The notes under the pieces are model-generated. The model was not told the origin of the DNA. It made no database searches and was given only the letters and a program-made list of their open reading frames with translations. Below are positions 45,645 to 54,345 of a DNA stretch of 64,000 nucleotides, one piece after another. This stretch comes from Hymenobacter monticola (GTDB lineage Bacteria; Bacteroidota; Bacteroidia; Cytophagales; Hymenobacteraceae). Within the stretch, counting starts at the first letter, position 1. Each line of letters begins with the position of its first letter. The position numbers and the translations under genes were made by a program. The stretch spans positions 1-64,000 of the forward strand of contig NZ_CP094534.1 of assembly GCF_022811645.1 (NCBI RefSeq), given 5' to 3'.

Positions 45645-48242
45645 TTAATTTCGCCGGGGCCGCAGGGCCAGGTAATCCAGGTAATACAGCACCTTGATGG
45701 ACACGTTGTTATTGTGCGGCGTATTGATGGTGTTATTTAAATTGTCGAAGTAGAGCGGGGTGGCGGCGTTGGCCTCAAAGAAGGAAGCGCTGGCGTTTTT
45801 CCAGACGATGCTGACCTGCGAGCCGGGCGCGAACCACCACGAGTACACGGCGTCGATGTTGAAGGCGTTGAAGGTGTTGTCGCGGTTGCGGGCGTACACC
45901 ATTTCGGGCGTTTCCGCGCCGTCGGGGTGCAGGCGCGAGAAGTCGCGGTAGTGCACGTTGCTCACGTAGTGCCGCAGGCGGATGTTGAACGACATGCGGT
46001 TGGTGAAGGTGTAGGTGCCAGTGGCCGTGTTGGTGAAAGTGGTGACGTGGCGGCGGCCCAGCAGCACGTCGGCCCCGTCGCCGCCGAAGCGGGCCAGCAC
46101 GCCGGCGTCTTCCGGGATGCTGCCGTCGAGGCCGCCGGCGTAGCCAATCTGGTTCTGGTTGCGCTCCATGCTCACGGCGTACACGAAGCTGAGCTGGTTG
46201 CTCACGCGGTAGCGCGGGCTCAGGGTGAGCGACAGGGAATTGCGGCCGGTGCGCTCGCCATCGGGGGCAAACAGGCGCACGCCGCCTTCGATATCGTAGG
46301 CGAATTTCTTGCGGTAGTCCGAGGAAATGAAGCCGCTCAGGCCGGTGTTGGCGGGCTTGCGCACGTAGTACCGGCCCAGCGGCGCGCGGCGCGGGTCGTA
46401 GTAATCACGGGTAGTGGGAATGGCCGACAGGTCGACCCCCACGGTGAGGAAGTTCTTGGTGAAGGTGGTGTTGCCGCCGGCATAAAGGCCCATGTCCTGG
46501 TACTGCGTGGGCCGCTCCAGCAGCGAGTGGCTGATGCTGGCGTAAGTGCTCAGCTTGTTTACCTTCCAGAAGGGCTTGTAGATACGGTAGTTGGCGTAAA
46601 GGCTCTGCGAGATATTGTTGTTGCCGAAGAGCAGGCCCAGGTCGTTGGGGTTGTAGCTGTGCGACTCAATGCCGTGGTCCAGGCCCCAGGTAAAGTTGCC
46701 CGAGATTTTGTTGAAGCCCAGGTAGTACTTGTAGCCGTCGCGGTCCGACACCTCATCGGCCGAGCCGAAGAACTTGCCCCGGCGGTTGGAGTACACCACG
46801 CCGCCGTTCACGGCGTAGGAGTTCTTCTTGTTGGCGAGGCGGAAGAGGGCGCTGGTCACGTTGGCGTCGTGGGTGGCACCGGCGCGCGTCACGTTGGTGT
46901 TGATGAGCGAGACGTAGGAGTTGTTTTTCAGGCTCTGGTCGAACACCACGATGTTGTAGTTCGAAAAGGGCTGGGTCAGCACGTCGCGCCGGGTACCGCT
47001 GCTGTCCTGCACCGTGGCGTACACGTCGTTGCTGATGGCGTTGAACACGCCCACGCCCAAGCCCTTGCTGGTGCGGCCCGATACTTTGGTGGCGTTCAGC
47101 AACCGCGTCACGCCCGGGTTTTGCACGATGAACTCCTCGGAAACGCGTTTGCCGGTTTTGGGGTCCCAGTAGCCCTTACGCAGCTGCCTGCTCACGCCCC
47201 CAAAACCGATGGGCGTGGCCCCTACCCTTCTCGAATAGAATAGGTTACCCTTGTTGAACAGCTCGGTACCCTCGGTGAAAAACGCCCGGTTTTCGTTGTA
47301 CTGCACTTCGAAGGGCGAAAGGTTGAGCACCTGGTTGTCGCTCTGCACCTGCCCGAAATCCGGCACCAGCGTGGCATCCAGCGTGAAGCTTTCGTTGATG
47401 CCCCACTTCACGTCGGCCCCGCCGTTGAAGCTGGTGGTGGTATTCTGCTTGCCCTGCTCGTTGAAGGGGTAATGGTTGACGTAGGCCGACACGTAGGGCG
47501 TGAGCGAGAGGCGCAGCGGCGGCTTCAGGTCGCGCAGGCCCGTCAGCTCGCCCCATTGGTTCACGAAGCCCGACACCTGGGGCTTCACCTCGTTCCAGAA
47601 AAACTTCTGCCGGCTGGCCCGCCGCTGCCGCCCAAAGTTCAGCCCCCACACCTGCTCCGCGGCCTTGCTGAAGCGAATGGCCGAGTACGGAATGCGCAGC
47701 TCGGCCACCTAGTCGGTGCCGTGCAGGGCCGTGCGCGAGTCCCACACGGCGTTCCAGGAGCCGTCCTCGCCGTTGGCCGGCGACTGCCGCAAATCGACCT
47801 GCACCCCACCCGAAGTCACAATGAACTCGTAGCCGTTCAGGTGGTCGTTGTAGGTATCAAAAAATACCCCGAACCAGTCCGAGTTGCCGATATTGTCGCG
47901 GTTGCTGAGCTCGCGCAGAATGGAATCCTGCGCCGCGTCGTGCATGATGGCGCCCACGTAAATGGCGTTGTCGTCATACAGCACGCGCACCTCCGTGGGG
48001 TGCTTTTCGAGGCGGCCCGGCGTGGGCTCCAGCTCGTAAAACTTGGTGGCGATGGGCGCGGCCTGCCACACAGCCTCATCGAGTACGCCGTCGAGCTTGG
48101 GCGGGGTGCTGATGCGCACGGCCTGCAGCTGCCGCTTGGGCGCGGGCGTGGCGGCGTTGGGGACAGGCGGGCCTTGGTTGTCCTGGCCCTGGACCAAGCC
48201 AGCGCACAACATCAACCAACAACCAAGTAAAAATCGCAACAT
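45645..48242 (-). pseudogene. DUF5916 outer-membrane protein interrupted by an in-frame TAG
   Basis: About 865 residues if read through. A signal peptide (FLLGCWLMLCAGLVQGQ) precedes a CBM9-like domain (ISTPPKLDGVLDEAVWQAA, PTEVRVLYDDNAIYVGAIMHD, SDWFGVFFDTYNDHLNGYEF), then a large C-terminal barrel (from SGFVNQWGELTGL to YLDYLALRPRRN). The TAG at 47711-47709 falls between ALHGTD and VAELRIPYSAIRF. Trp is expected at this place in the DUF5916 family, and TGG differs from TAG by a single base (plus-strand 47710 would be C instead of T). No other break is seen, so the mutation is either very recent, an error or subject to readthrough. Confidence 0.85.
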
Positions 48243-48358
48243 ATACAGCCCCGTTGATTTTGCTCGGGGAGGCCAAGAGATGCTTGCCCGGGCCCGAAAG
48301 TTGCTTTTTGCAATAGGAATTATTCTGCTGAAAAACGGCTAACGCGAAGTCGCGGGAT

Positions 48359-48446
48359 GTAGGGGCGGGGCTTGCCCCCCCCATATGGTAGCGCCACCCA
48401 CCACGATTCCGCTCCACGGCCGGGCGGGGACCAGCCCCGCCCCTAC
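48359..48446. repeat. Inverted repeat, arm family E
   Basis: GTAGGGGCGGGGCTTGCCCC on the left is mirrored by GGCGGGGACCAGCCCCGCCC with CTAC on the right. Related words occur at 62719-62787. No TTGAAC core is seen in this copy. It lies between the DUF5916 gene start and the M56 terminator. Confidence 0.8.
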
Positions 48447-48473
48447 CTCGTTCCATCTTTCCAGCCGCCAAAC

Positions 48474-48516
48474 ATGAAAAAAGCCGGCTTCCTGCTTCGG
48501 AAACCGGCTTTTTCAT
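48474..48516 (-). terminator. Intrinsic terminator of the M56 gene
   Basis: ATGAAAAAAGCCGGCTTCC and GGAAACCGGCTTTTTCAT form a stem of about 18 bases with one mismatch and a T-run in the minus direction, 17 bases after the M56 stop. Confidence 0.85.
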
Positions 48517-48532
48517 TTGCAAATACCCGTGC

Positions 48533-51364
48533 TTAGTCGTTCGAAATAGTCATGTTGTAGGTGCCTTTTTCGTGGCCCAGCAGCTTGCGGTATTTCGCCG
48601 CCGTTTCCTCCGATTGCGCCTTGCCGTTCACCGTCATGCCCGAGGGCTTGAGCTGCAGCTGAAAGCTCTTGTCGTCGGCGCCAATCAGGCCGTCTTTGCG
48701 CAGCTCGCTGCGCAACGCCTCCGAATCGAGGCGGGGCGGGGCGGGTGGCGGCGGGGGCGACATAGGGGCCGGCGGGGCCATGGGAGCCGGCGGAGCCATC
48801 ATTGCGCCGGGAGCCTGCGGGGCACGCGGTGGACGCGGTGGGCGCGGCGGCCGAGGCCCGTCACTGTCGTAGCTCACCGACTGGCTGCTGCTGTTGCGGT
48901 TGATGGTCATCGAGCCGTTGGCGCCCATTTTGCGGCCAGCATGGGTGCTCTCGTACAGCTTCAGGTATTTCTGAAACACCGGCTGCGGCTGCGCTTTGCC
49001 GTTCACCGTCAGGCTGCTGGCTGTGAGCTTAAACTGGAAATTTTCCTTGTCTTTAATCAGACCGTCTTTCAGCAGCTGGTCTACCAAGGCTTCATCTTGC
49101 TCCCGGCGGCGCTCGGCGCGCTGCCGGTCGCGTTCGGCATGCCGGCGGTCACGCTCGGCGTGTTCCCGGTCCCGGTCGGCGCGCTCCCGTTCGTCCTCAG
49201 CCCGGGTCAAATCCAGGCTTATCACTTCCTGCCGCGACTCGCGGATGCGCTCCTGAATTTCCTGCTGGCGTGCCTGCAGTTCCTGCTGTCGCTCCCGCAG
49301 TTCCTCGCGCTGGTCGCCGCTCAGGCTCAGTCGCTGGAAGGCGGTCGCATTTTCGGGTTGCTTGAGCTGGGCGCGCACTTTTTCCAGGCTTTCGCTGATG
49401 CGCTTGCGCTGGGCGGTGCTGAGGTTTTTGGCCGTGCTGGCCTCCTGTAGGGCGCGCTCGGCGCTGCGCAGGGCCTCGCGCTGCCTGCCGTCCTGGGCCA
49501 GACCGAGCAACGCGCCGGGCTGCCGGTAAAACGTGCGATTCACTGAGCCATTTGGCACAACTTTAAGCCGCTGAAAGCCCCGGTTTCCGTTGAATGTCAG
49601 CGCCTGGAACCGCTGGCTGCGCAGCGGCTGCAACTCCTGCAGCTGGTACCGGAAGGTCTGGCCCGGTTCAACGCTGCGCGCAATCAGCTGCCGCGGCCCG
49701 TCGTCATCGCTGCGGTACACAAAGCCCCGCGCCACCGGCGCCGTCATCGGCACCTGAATTATCTGCACCGACTGATTTTCATCGTCGCGGTCTTGCTTCG
49801 CCTTGATTTTGAGCTTGCTCTTGCCGGTTTCGGTTTCAATGCGCCGCCCGTTTACCACAAGGTCGGTCACGCGGCCTTTTTTGTCTTTGGTGATAACCAC
49901 CGTGCCGGGGTCACCGCTAATGGATATTGGGGACACGAGTTGCTCGTTGCGACGGGCCTGATGGTCGCGCCGCCGGGGGCGCGGGCGGTCCTGGTCAGGG
50001 TCAGTCATGGATTGAGACACCATCACCTCACGACTGCTCTCATGGGCTTGGTTCGTTCCTGTGGCGGTGGTCGTTGTAGTCGTGGTAGAAGCACCTGTGG
50101 TTGCAGTACTCGTCACATGCTTCGTGGTATCAACCAATATTTTGGATGGACCGGTTTGCCGGTCAACGGCCTCCGGCTTGGCGGGCACCGTGGGTTGGGC
50201 CAGCGGCCCGGCCAGCACCGCGCTGCTGCCCAGCAAACCCAGCCCGCCCAGCACCAGCGCCCCGGCCATGAAGCCTTCGGCCAGCGTCGGCGCGGCCGGG
50301 CGGCGCTGCACCAGGCGGCGCACGCGGTTCAGGAGGGCGCCGCGGCTGCCCATGGCGGCCAGGGCCAGGCGCGGGGCGGTGGGCACCACGGCGCTTTGGC
50401 TCCACTCGGCCAGGGCCGTGAGGGCGCGGGCCAGGCGCAGGGCGTCGCCGTCGCAGAGGGCCGTGGCCACGTCGTCGCAGCAGTTTTCGCGCTCGGTGCG
50501 CACGCAGCGGGCCATAAACCACACGGCCGGGTGGTAGAAAAACAGCGCCTCGGCCACCGTTTGCAGCAGGTTCACAAGGTAGTCGCGGCGCAGCACGTGG
50601 GCCAGCTCGTGGGCCAGAATGGCTTCCAGGTGTGCCACTGACAAGCCCGCAACAGCACCCAGCGGCAGCAGAATCACGGGGCGTACGTGGCCTACTACCA
50701 GCGGCACCTGCACCAGCGCCGATTCCAGCAGCGCCACCGGCCGGCGCAGGCCAGCGCGGGCCGAAAGGGCCGCCAGCCGCTCCTGCCAGGCCGCGCTCAC
50801 GGCGCGCGTCCGGTAGCGCTTCAGCCGCTGCACGTACAGCAGGCCGCCCAGCAGGCGCAGGCCCATGGCCAGCAGGCCCAGCAGCCAGCCCAACACCAGC
50901 AGCGGCAGGTGCCGGTCAAAATACCGCAGCCCGGAAGCCAGCCAATTGGGCGAAGCGGCCCGCTGTGGCTCAGCCACCGGGAGAAGCGGTGCAGCGCCAG
51001 CCACCGTTTTTTCGGGGTTTCCCGCACGCTGCGGCGGCACGACGTCGGTTACAACGGGTGCTGCCGACGTTTCTGCCAGCCGCAATTGCAGCTGCGAAAT
51101 CTGCACGGCTGCAGGCAAGCGCTTCCCATTCGCCTCCGTCCCGGAATTGAAATACAGCCCGAACGTGATGCCGGCCAGCGCCACCACCATGCCCAGCGCC
51201 CCGGCCGAGGCCACGTAGCGCACCTCGGCCCGCTGGCGGCGCAGCAATAACAGCGCCCCGGCCAGCACGGCCGCCACCAGCGCACCCTGCCACAACGAGT
51301 GCAGCAGGGTCCAGCCCAAGGCCCGCGTGAGGGCGGGCGAAACGAAATTCTCAAGCGCGGTCAT
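48533..51364 (-). CDS. M56-family (BlaR1/MecR1-like) sensor metalloprotease
   Basis: 943 residues from the ATG at 51364. Four membrane segments are within 1-290 (WTLLHSLWQGALVAAVLAGAL first). The zinc site HELAH is at about 252-256, followed by ENCCDD. In BlaR1, signal binding activates this protease to cleave the repressor BlaI. The large C-terminal part has no penicillin-binding domain. Instead it has a very charged coiled coil (RADRDREHAERDRRHAERDR), a proline-rich linker (PPRPPRPPRAPQAPG) and two copies of a 55-residue module with LTVNGKAQPQPVFQKY and MTVNGKAQSEETAAKY. It overlaps blaI by 14 bases, so translation is probably coupled. Confidence 0.92.
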   Translation of the reverse strand: MTALENFVSPALTRALGWTLLHSLWQGALVAAVLAGALLLLRRQRAEVRYVASAGALGMVVALAGITFGLYFNSGTEANGKRLPAAVQISQLQLRLAETSAAPVVTDVVPPQRAGNPEKTVAGAAPLLPVAEPQRAASPNWLASGLRYFDRHLPLLVLGWLLGLLAMGLRLLGGLLYVQRLKRYRTRAVSAAWQERLAALSARAGLRRPVALLESALVQVPLVVGHVRPVILLPLGAVAGLSVAHLEAILAHELAHVLRRDYLVNLLQTVAEALFFYHPAVWFMARCVRTERENCCDDVATALCDGDALRLARALTALAEWSQSAVVPTAPRLALAAMGSRGALLNRVRRLVQRRPAAPTLAEGFMAGALVLGGLGLLGSSAVLAGPLAQPTVPAKPEAVDRQTGPSKILVDTTKHVTSTATTGASTTTTTTTATGTNQAHESSREVMVSQSMTDPDQDRPRPRRRDHQARRNEQLVSPISISGDPGTVVITKDKKGRVTDLVVNGRRIETETGKSKLKIKAKQDRDDENQSVQIIQVPMTAPVARGFVYRSDDDGPRQLIARSVEPGQTFRYQLQELQPLRSQRFQALTFNGNRGFQRLKVVPNGSVNRTFYRQPGALLGLAQDGRQREALRSAERALQEASTAKNLSTAQRKRISESLEKVRAQLKQPENATAFQRLSLSGDQREELRERQQELQARQQEIQERIRESRQEVISLDLTRAEDERERADRDREHAERDRRHAERDRQRAERRREQDEALVDQLLKDGLIKDKENFQFKLTASSLTVNGKAQPQPVFQKYLKLYESTHAGRKMGANGSMTINRNSSSQSVSYDSDGPRPPRPPRPPRAPQAPGAMMAPPAPMAPPAPMSPPPPPAPPRLDSEALRSELRKDGLIGADDKSFQLQLKPSGMTVNGKAQSEETAAKYRKLLGHEKGTYNMTISND

Positions 51365-51776
51365 CGTCGTCGGGGTTAGGGGTGGAATTTTGAATTTCAA
51401 TGTCGTTGAGCAGGCGGCGGATTTGCGCCAGCTCGTCGGCCGAGGTCTGGCGGCTGCCCAGGGCCTGCATCACCAGCTTCAGGGCCGAGCCGCCGAAGGT
51501 GGCGTCCACGAACTTGTCGAGGAGCAGATTTTGGGTTTCCTGTTCGCGCACCGCGGCCCGGTACACGTGGCTACGGTCGGCGTCGTCGCGCCGCACCAGG
51601 CCCTTCTCCAGCATCAGCTGGCATATCTTGAGCGTGGTGGTGTAGCCCACCTCCGCCTGGCGGCGCTGGCTCAGGTGGTCGTTGATGGCGCGCACAGTGG
51701 CGGGCCCGTGCTGCCAGAGCACGTGCAGGATTTCCAGTTCAGAATCCGTAGGTTTGGGGGGCGGTGCTTTGCTCAT
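51351..51776 (-). CDS. BlaI/MecI-family transcription repressor
   Basis: 141 residues. The winged helix is at about 10-80 (PTDSELEILHVLWQHGPATV, GYTTTLKICQLMLEKGLVRRD, SHVYRAAV). The C-terminal dimerisation helices follow (LLLDKFVDATFGGSALKLVMQAL). The tail is acidic (DDDDRA). It should bind the three inverted repeats just upstream and repress its own operon until the M56 partner cleaves it. It is transcribed first, with the M56 gene overlapping its 3' end. Confidence 0.94.
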   Translation of the reverse strand: MSKAPPPKPTDSELEILHVLWQHGPATVRAINDHLSQRRQAEVGYTTTLKICQLMLEKGLVRRDDADRSHVYRAAVREQETQNLLLDKFVDATFGGSALKLVMQALGSRQTSADELAQIRRLLNDIEIQNSTPNPDDDDRA

Positions 51777-51796
51777 GCTCTTACAACGTGAGGTTA

Positions 51797-51878
51797 CTAC
51801 GAACTATTTCGTAGCATAGAGCAAAGGTGTTACGAATTGATTCGTAGTTGCAAGGCTTGTCTACGAATAAATTCGTAA
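51797..51878. promoter_or_regulatory. Three BlaI-type operators
   Basis: Three 18-base dyads with arms of seven and a 4-base spacer: CTACGAACTATTTCGTAG (51797-51814), TTACGAATTGATTCGTAG (51830-51847) and CTACGAATAAATTCGTAA (51861-51878). Centres are 33 and 31 bases apart, about three helical turns, so repressors would sit on one face of the DNA. The middle site lies inside the promoter spacer. BlaI/MecI operators elsewhere are TACA/TGTA dyads, so TACGAA/TTCGTA would be a lineage version. Confidence 0.85.
51822..51854 (-). promoter_or_regulatory. Putative blaI promoter
   Basis: On the minus strand CTTG (51854-51851) is followed by 21 bases and CACCTTTG (51829-51822), one mismatch from TAnnTTTG. 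The middle operator fills the spacer, which suits repression by blocking polymerase. Confidence 0.45.
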
Positions 51879-51921
51879 TACATCACAACTATCTCATTTC
51901 CAGCGCAAAAATTTCAATTGA

Positions 51922-51929
51922 TAAATTTG
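51922..51929 (+). promoter_or_regulatory. Putative -7 element of the rightward gene
   Basis: TAAATTTG is an exact TAnnTTTG; TTTC at 51897-51900 is 21 bases upstream. Transcription would start near 51936, after the TTG at 51931, which supports the ATG at 51997 as the start of the next gene. Confidence 0.45.
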
Positions 51930-51996
51930 ATTGATAGATAGTGCCGGCGCCCTTATCCAATTTAGGTTTCAGTATTTTGGGCACATTGGCAACTCG

Positions 51997-52629
51997 ATGG
52001 GCGAATGGAATAGCTGGCACATTCAGTACAAGGCCGACGGTGCCGGACTGAGCCTGCTCACGCCTGCTGAACGCCTCCAGGCCGAAACCGAGCTGTTGCT
52101 GGCACTGGAAGCGCCGGCTGACCCTCGCCCCTTACTTGGCTTAGCCTACCTGAGCAGCCGAAAAGCGTTGCCGGGACTGAACCGTTGCTTCTCAAGTCAA
52201 AGTCAGCATGCCTGGACAACGCATGCATTGCGCGCCATTGCCGCAATAGACCCCTACGCACTCGACCAGCAGCAACTCCTCCGCCAGTTGGCCCATGGCC
52301 GGCCCCATGCGTCGCCTTTTAGCGACCCACTGATTGATATCCTGCTAGGGTTGCGGCTGTATTTTCCGCTGAGCCTGCTGGAACGTCCCGTCATCGACCA
52401 GATTTTTCAGTTGATGCGCCACAAAAAAGCGCTTGTCAGGTCGCACGCGCTACAAACCCTCCGCGAACTGTATGCCCTACCAACCGCTGCTCAGGAGACT
52501 GCCACTGACCTTGAGCGGAGTACCAACGACCCTGTCTTTCAATTAATCAGCCCCGACGACAGGCCCGCCGACTACGACAGCGCCATTCGGCTGTTGCGCC
52601 AGCAAACGGAAAACATTGCTTTGATTTAA
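51997..52629 (+). CDS. Unknown soluble helical protein
   Basis: 210 residues from the ATG at 51997 (MGEWNSWHIQYKADGAG). It is almost all alpha-helical with repeat-like Leu patterns (LLGLAYLSSRKALPGL, ALRAIAAIDPYALDQQQLLRQL, HALQTLRELYALP), which recalls HEAT-type repeats. No family recognised. It is divergent from blaI and its stop overlaps that of folB (TTAA, 52626-52629). One operator set lies between it and blaI, so co-regulation is possible but not shown. Confidence 0.7.
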   Translation: MGEWNSWHIQYKADGAGLSLLTPAERLQAETELLLALEAPADPRPLLGLAYLSSRKALPGLNRCFSSQSQHAWTTHALRAIAAIDPYALDQQQLLRQLAHGRPHASPFSDPLIDILLGLRLYFPLSLLERPVIDQIFQLMRHKKALVRSHALQTLRELYALPTAAQETATDLERSTNDPVFQLISPDDRPADYDSAIRLLRQQTENIALI

Positions 52630-53006
52630 CCAGCCTGAGCCTCAGCCTTGTTTCGGCGTTTCGTCAGCGTCACGCGGGCGCGGTGGCAGATGCCACCCAG
52701 CGGGGGGTTGAACTTGCTCACGTTGATTTTCACCTTGCGCACGTGCGGTAGCTCGGCCATGATGCGGTCGAGCACGCGGTGGGCCACGTGCTCCAGCAGC
52801 CGGGCGGGGGCGCGCATTTCTTCGGCCACCAAGCGGTAGAGAACTTCGTAGTTCACCGTCTCGGTGAGCTTATCCGACTCGCCCGCCGCCAGCAGGTTGG
52901 TTTTGATGTACAGGTCCACGCCGTACTTGTTGCCGATTTTCTGCTCCTCATCATAGTAGCCGTGAAAAGCAAAAAACTCCAGTCCTTCGAGTGCGATTTG
53001 GCCCAT
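52626..53006 (-). CDS. folB: Dihydroneopterin aldolase
   Basis: 126 residues from the ATG at 53006 (MGQIALEGLEFFAFHGYYDEE). It cleaves dihydroneopterin to hydroxymethyl-dihydropterin and glycolaldehyde in folate synthesis. Typical parts are FAFHGYYDEEQ, the substrate-site Tyr and Glu in TVNYEVLYRLV, LLEHVAHRVLDRI, and the Lys in KINVSKFNPPLGG. The frame is open upstream but only this start fits the family. The stop codon overlaps that of the convergent gene. Confidence 0.94.
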   Translation of the reverse strand: MGQIALEGLEFFAFHGYYDEEQKIGNKYGVDLYIKTNLLAAGESDKLTETVNYEVLYRLVAEEMRAPARLLEHVAHRVLDRIMAELPHVRKVKINVSKFNPPLGGICHRARVTLTKRRNKAEAQAG

Positions 53007-53061
53007 ATGGCGGGGTGGCGGATTGGTGGGTTGGTGGATTGAGGGGAACCGTACCGCCGGG

Positions 53062-53069
53062 CAAAAGTA
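53062..53069 (-). promoter_or_regulatory. Putative -7 element for folB
   Basis: TACTTTTG on the minus strand (53069-53062) is an exact TAnnTTTG, 55 bases before the folB start. No -33 element was recognised. Confidence 0.4.
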
Positions 53070-53207
53070 GCACGACAGAGCCCAGCCGCGTTTTGTGTTG
53101 CAGACGCGGTGTTTTGTATAGCACCGGCCAGCGGCCGGGCAGAGAATTTTGTTGGGCAATACCAAGGCAGCATTTCCGGCCCGCATTCTCTCCCCAATCA
53201 TTCTTCC

Positions 53208-54257
53208 ATGAACCTTACTTCTTTCCGCACGCTGGGCCGCTCTGGCTTGGTGGTCAGCCCGCTGTCGCTGGGCACCATGACGTTTGGCACCCCGCGCTGG
53301 GGCTCGCCCGACGACGTGTCTGAGTCCATTTTCAACGCCTATGTGGACGCAGGCGGCAATTTCATTGACACCGCCGACGTGTACGCCGGCGGACGCAGCG
53401 AGGAGCTGGTGGGCCAATACGTGGCCGCCCGTGGCCTGCGCGACCAACTGGTACTGGCCACCAAATTCGGCTTCAGCGGTCAGCCCGGCAACCCCAACGC
53501 CGGCGGCAACGGGCGCAAAAACATCTACCGCGCCCTCGAAGGCTCCCTACGCCGCCTCCAAACCGACTACGTGGACCTCTACTGGCTGCACGTGTGGGAC
53601 ATGGTTACGCCCGTGGAGGAGGTACTCCAAACGCTGGGCGACTTGGTGCGGGCGGGCAAAATCCGCTACTTCGGCTTTTCCGACATGCCCGCTTGGTACA
53701 CCGCCAAGGCCGCCGCGCTGGCCCACGCCCACGCTGTGCCCGGCCCCATTGCCCAGCAGCTGGCCTACTCGCTGGTGGAGCGCAGCATTGAGCGCGAACA
53801 CCTGCCTGCTGCCCGCGAAAGCGGCCTCGGCAACGTGCCTTGGAGCCCACTGGCTGCCGGCTTTCTGGCCGGCAAGTACCAGCGCACCGACGCCGGCGCC
53901 CGGGGCGAAGGCCGCCTGAGCGGCCCCAACCCGTTTGGCAACACCCTATTCACCGACCGCAACTGGCGCATTCTCGAAGCGCTGCGGACGGTAGCCGCAG
54001 CGGCAGGGCGGCCGCTGTCGCAGGTGGCGCTGGCGTGGGTGGTGGCCCAGCCTGGCGTCTCGGCGCCCATCATCGGGGCCAGCAAGGTAGAGCAGCTACA
54101 CGACAACTTAGCCGCGCTTGAGGTCCGTCTCACGCCGGAGCAATTGCAAACCCTAAATGCGGCCAGCGCCCTCGAACCGGCTTTCCCCTACGGCATCTTC
54201 TCGCCTGAAGTAAACAAAGGGGTTTTCGGCGGCCACGCGGTGCAGGGCTGGAAATGA
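53208..54257 (+). CDS. Aldo/keto reductase
   Basis: 349 residues from the ATG at 53208 (MNLTSFRTLGRSGLVVSPLS). It reduces aldehydes or ketones with NADPH. The catalytic tetrad is visible: Asp and Tyr in FIDTADVYAGG, Lys in LATKFGFS and His in YWLHVWD. The cofactor-binding end is PIIGASKVEQLHDNL. It belongs to the YajO/Tas-like group. The physiological substrate is unknown. It ends at a strong terminator facing the DivIVA-like gene. Confidence 0.94.
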   Translation: MNLTSFRTLGRSGLVVSPLSLGTMTFGTPRWGSPDDVSESIFNAYVDAGGNFIDTADVYAGGRSEELVGQYVAARGLRDQLVLATKFGFSGQPGNPNAGGNGRKNIYRALEGSLRRLQTDYVDLYWLHVWDMVTPVEEVLQTLGDLVRAGKIRYFGFSDMPAWYTAKAAALAHAHAVPGPIAQQLAYSLVERSIEREHLPAARESGLGNVPWSPLAAGFLAGKYQRTDAGARGEGRLSGPNPFGNTLFTDRNWRILEALRTVAAAAGRPLSQVALAWVVAQPGVSAPIIGASKVEQLHDNLAALEVRLTPEQLQTLNAASALEPAFPYGIFSPEVNKGVFGGHAVQGWK

Positions 54258-54285
54258 GGCGGCCGTCTAAATCCCAACCGTTCCA

Positions 54286-54324
54286 AACGAAAAAAGCCCC
54301 CCATTACGGCGGGCTTTTTTCGTT
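54286..54324. terminator. Bidirectional intrinsic terminator
   Basis: AACGAAAAAAGCCC and GGGCTTTTTTCGTT form a 14-base perfect stem, with T-runs on both sides, between convergent genes. Confidence 0.93.
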
Positions 54325-54345
54325 CAATTAAATAGAATAGCTCAG

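Noticed and set aside
51931..51996. TTG at 51931 as start of the helical unknown protein
   Set aside because: An exact -7 element ends at 51929, so the TTG would be before the transcript start.
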